Positions 5,644 through 7,651 of a DNA stretch of 7,651 nucleotides are shown here, piece after piece (within the stretch, counting starts at the first letter, position 1; each line of letters opens with the position of its first letter). A program made the position numbers and the translations under genes. The notes under the pieces are model-generated. The model searched no databases and had not been told where the DNA came from. It was given only the letters and a program-made list of their open reading frames with translations. The stretch is from an uncultured Clostridia bacterium (GTDB lineage Bacteria; Bacillota; Clostridia; UBA1381), in assembly GCA_934454745.1 (NCBI GenBank), contig CAKSGP010000061.1:1-7651 (forward strand). Reading direction: 5' to 3'.

Positions 5644-5695
5644 GGACATTTGTCCCGCAACCTCCTTGCGGGCAAGGATCGTCTTTTTATCAGAC
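5644..5695 (-). promoter_or_regulatory. Structured rpsF leader, candidate S6-S18 autoregulatory RNA
   Basis: Between the predicted transcription start (about 5695) and rpsF, the minus strand holds a 7-bp perfect stem CCCGCAA/TTGCGGG (5672-5666 with 5660-5654) with loop GGAGG. It extends by TTG/CAA (5675-5673 with 5652-5650) past one bulged A. A competing hairpin TCCTTG/CAAGGA (5678-5673 with 5668-5663) would place CCCG in its loop. A small GGAC-AAAT-GTCC hairpin (5655-5644) is another alternative. Leaders of rpsF in many bacteria carry a stem with a conserved CCG that mimics the 16S rRNA site of the S6-S18 complex and allows feedback repression. A CCG is present here at 5671-5669, but I cannot confirm the match to that motif by eye. 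Confidence 0.5.
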
Positions 5696-5701
5696 TAAGT
5701 T

Positions 5702-5730
5702 ATTATATCATCACGAACAAAATTTGTCAA
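5702..5730 (-). promoter_or_regulatory. Consensus sigma-A promoter of rpsF-ssb-rpsR
   Basis: On the minus strand, -35 TTGACA (5730-5725), a 17-bp spacer and -10 TATAAT (5707-5702), both exact consensus hexamers, with TGA before the -10 giving an extended element. Transcription should start near 5695. Such a strong promoter fits ribosomal protein genes. Confidence 0.93.
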
Positions 5731-5749
5731 GTACTAATTTGAACTTTTT

Positions 5750-5789
5750 TGTAAAAGACAGAAGCAGAGGCTCACAAGCCTCTGCTCCT
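5750..5789 (-). terminator. Intrinsic terminator after the ABC-2 permease gene
   Basis: A perfect 10-bp stem AGCAGAGGCT/AGCCTCTGCT (5786-5777 with 5772-5763) with a TGTG loop, extendable by about three pairs including a G-U. It starts a few bases after the permease stop codon. The downstream tract on the minus strand is TCTGTCTTTT, which is U-rich but broken, so termination may be incomplete. The next promoter starts about 30 bp downstream. Confidence 0.8.
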
Positions 5790-5793
5790 ATTT

Positions 5794-7651
5794 TCAGATA
5801 TCGGGGATTTCAGCAATCGTCGTGTACCATTCCCTGTCATCATTATAATAAACCGTTATATCTATTCCACTTTCTGTACCTAACAGTTCTTCGTTATTCT
5901 TAAACCAATCAAGGTACTTTTGTATTGTATCTCTATCTGTTATGGACTCAACATCGGCACGTTCATAACCATCAACCATTTTAACACTCTTACGAATACC
6001 AATTTCTCTCACATCATCAACTGTTGGCAATACATCGTATATTCCCCATTTTTTTAGAAGTTCAATTGAGTTTTTGTAGGATTTGCGTATATAATAATAT
6101 TCCTGTGTGGTCTGCCAGCATTGTTTATCCGTAACATGTGTGCCGTCCTCATTAACGGTAGGTTTTAATACATTGAACTCTATGCAATAGATTGAATTCC
6201 CTACCATGTCAGCCACAGATATAGAGGAAATATCCTTTTTAATAGCCTCCTTGATTTCGACAATCTCATCAGCTGACAAATCCTTGACGTTAAATTTCAT
6301 TGCACTTGCATTTGCGTGGGTATACTCCTTTTTTGCATCTGATAAAATGGGATATTTATATGCTTTAACGACATCTATATCGTTTATAGCATCACGCAAT
6401 TCTTTTCTTTTGTCGGTAATAGTATAATTATACTCACGCACAAGAACTTTGCCGTTTTTCATTGTATAATATATAGGTATATCCTCGATTTTATTGTTTC
6501 CGCTTCCGGTTTTTTCGGTACGTGCGGTTGATACTATATCCTCATGGAGTGCAATGATTTTTTTTATATCCTCCGGCGCTGTAATTTCATTATTATCCAA
6601 CGCTTCAGGTGCTACATATACCCTTTTTTCACCATAATAATATATTATGTTATCATTAGAAATATCACCTGATACATTCACACTTGCCACTTCATCAAGG
6701 TCAGGTACACGTTTTTCGTAACCTGTTATGTCAAAGCCGAAAAAGGCATACAGCAAGACAACGCTTAAGATGTAAATAAGTGATGGCTTTACTACATTTT
6801 TAGGTCTGAAGGTCTTAAGTATCAACATCCTTGCTATTATTATTCCTGCTATACCAAAGGGAATTGCAAGCCATACAGAAAACCGTTCCGTAATTGCATC
6901 TATATAAACTGCACCCAAAAGACCGCCGTAAAATGCTACACCATACATAAATACAGGATTTAAAGCTTTAAATACTGTTACACTGCTGTTATTTTCAAGG
7001 TTGCGTTTTTTCAGGCATATAAACCCTATTATTGCAAATATTAAACCCAGAGCAACGTAAATAAGTATTTTATATCCGACTAATTCACTATACGGCAAAT
7101 ACCATCTATCAATTCTATTTACAAGACTGCCCATATCCATATAGGAGTAACCAAAAAGGTACTCACCTGCAAGCACCTCAAATAATGAAGCTGTACAAAC
7201 AGGCAATATTAATATTACCGCAGAAATTGCCAGTGCTGAAAGGATGTTTCCTGCAATAGCTGATGACATTAGTGCCAATCCGCCAAATGTTATGAAATAT
7301 ATCATAGATAAGCCTGCCCATTTTATAATATCTGCATTGCTCACTGTATTGACAGACATCATTATAAGTGTAGTCGCAACTATTGGTACTATATACAAAA
7401 TTGCCGACGATACAATATGTGACAAAAATATACATTCCCGCTTTAAGGGCAATGAATGTGTTGCACATACGGCTGAGCGTTTATGAAGATATCCAAATAT
7501 TATTGACGGAATTATTATACCGAATATCATCATTGCGAATACACTGATATTGGCAACATCCCAGAAATTATCGGGCATAAACGAATAGTTTACATATTTT
7601 GCTCGCTCAAATACAGGTCTCACAAAACCTAATATAAGCCAGCCCATAAAG
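5794..7651 (-). CDS. ABC-2 type transporter permease with large C-terminal soluble domain (5' end beyond window)
   Basis: A membrane protein whose reading frame is open to the window edge. The first ATG (7647) is preceded in frame by Phe, so the true N-terminus, probably including the first membrane helix, lies outside. Numbering from that ATG, hydrophobic segments lie at about 32-53, 76-97, 110-130, 135-157, 193-212, 232-250, 257-275 and 289-305. FGYLHKRSAVCATHSLPLKRE (51-71) with the SLP-KRE signature is typical of ABC-2 permeases of the B. subtilis YtrC/YtrD sort. Residues about 306-617 have no membrane segment and form one large, charged, tyrosine-rich soluble domain, probably outside the cell, resembling what I recall as the DUF6449 tail of such permeases (not verified). 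An ATPase gene, often with a GntR-type regulator, would be expected upstream. The substrate is unknown; relatives are linked to cell-envelope stress and antibiotic response. Confidence 0.8.
   Translation of the reverse strand, partial: FMGWLILGFVRPVFERAKYVNYSFMPDNFWDVANISVFAMMIFGIIIPSIIFGYLHKRSAVCATHSLPLKRECIFLSHIVSSAILYIVPIVATTLIMMSVNTVSNADIIKWAGLSMIYFITFGGLALMSSAIAGNILSALAISAVILILPVCTASLFEVLAGEYLFGYSYMDMGSLVNRIDRWYLPYSELVGYKILIYVALGLIFAIIGFICLKKRNLENNSSVTVFKALNPVFMYGVAFYGGLLGAVYIDAITERFSVWLAIPFGIAGIIIARMLILKTFRPKNVVKPSLIYILSVVLLYAFFGFDITGYEKRVPDLDEVASVNVSGDISNDNIIYYYGEKRVYVAPEALDNNEITAPEDIKKIIALHEDIVSTARTEKTGSGNNKIEDIPIYYTMKNGKVLVREYNYTITDKRKELRDAINDIDVVKAYKYPILSDAKKEYTHANASAMKFNVKDLSADEIVEIKEAIKKDISSISVADMVGNSIYCIEFNVLKPTVNEDGTHVTDKQCWQTTQEYYYIRKSYKNSIELLKKWGIYDVLPTVDDVREIGIRKSVKMVDGYERADVESITDRDTIQKYLDWFKNNEELLGTESGIDITVYYNDDREWYTTIAEIPDI

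Noticed and set aside
5654..5672. The CCCGCAA/TTGCGGG hairpin as a transcription terminator or attenuator.
   Set aside because: No U-run follows it on the minus strand; it leads straight into the rpsF translation start region.
1..7651. A defence system, mobile element, CRISPR array or biosynthetic cluster.
   Set aside because: No transposase, integrase, nuclease array, repeats or toxin-antitoxin pair is visible; genes are core housekeeping and biosynthesis with consistent strand and spacing.

Overview
The window looks like a piece of chromosome from a low-to-moderate GC Gram-positive bacterium, most likely an anaerobic gut-type member of the Clostridia (Oscillospiraceae/Ruminococcaceae-like). 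The reasons are strong AAGGAGG-type ribosome binding sites, near-consensus sigma-A promoters with 17-bp spacers, a short-form HisG paired with HisZ, an rpsF-ssb-rpsR operon, an RNase HI with the extra N-terminal hybrid-binding domain, and a Ytr-like ABC-2 permease. The lineage is inferred from gene types and arrangement, not from a database match. Every credible gene is on the minus strand, so transcription runs from high to low coordinates.

Reading in the direction of transcription: (1) 7651-5794 is the 3' part of a membrane permease of the ABC-2 class with a large soluble C-terminal region, closed by a hairpin terminator. (2) A consensus promoter (TTGACA, 17 bp, TATAAT), a structured leader of about 70 nt and the three-gene operon rpsF-ssb-rpsR (ribosomal protein S6, single-stranded DNA-binding protein, ribosomal protein S18) occupy 5730-4539 and end at an intrinsic terminator. 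(3) Directly behind that terminator, an extended -10 promoter starts a second operon: a PHP-domain metal-dependent hydrolase, hisZ, hisG, hisA, a DeoR-family regulator and rnhA, which runs off the window at position 1. Gaps are 19, 35, 24, -1 and 26 nt, so co-transcription is likely.

The second operon is a reduced histidine cluster. HisZ and HisG together make the first enzyme of histidine synthesis (ATP phosphoribosyltransferase). HisA performs the fourth step. The PHP protein could supply the histidinol-phosphatase step, but that is inferred from family and position only. The other pathway genes (hisI/E, H, F, B, C, D) are not here. The leader before the PHP gene is only about 35 nt, too short for a histidine T-box, so the co-transcribed DeoR-type protein is the only visible candidate for local control.

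I see no mobile element, CRISPR array, tRNA, rRNA or phage gene, and no clear new biological system. The points most worth checking are the PHP protein with its altered metal-site motifs, the his-DeoR-rnhA arrangement, and the rpsF leader with its duplicated AAGGAGGT and mutually exclusive hairpins.
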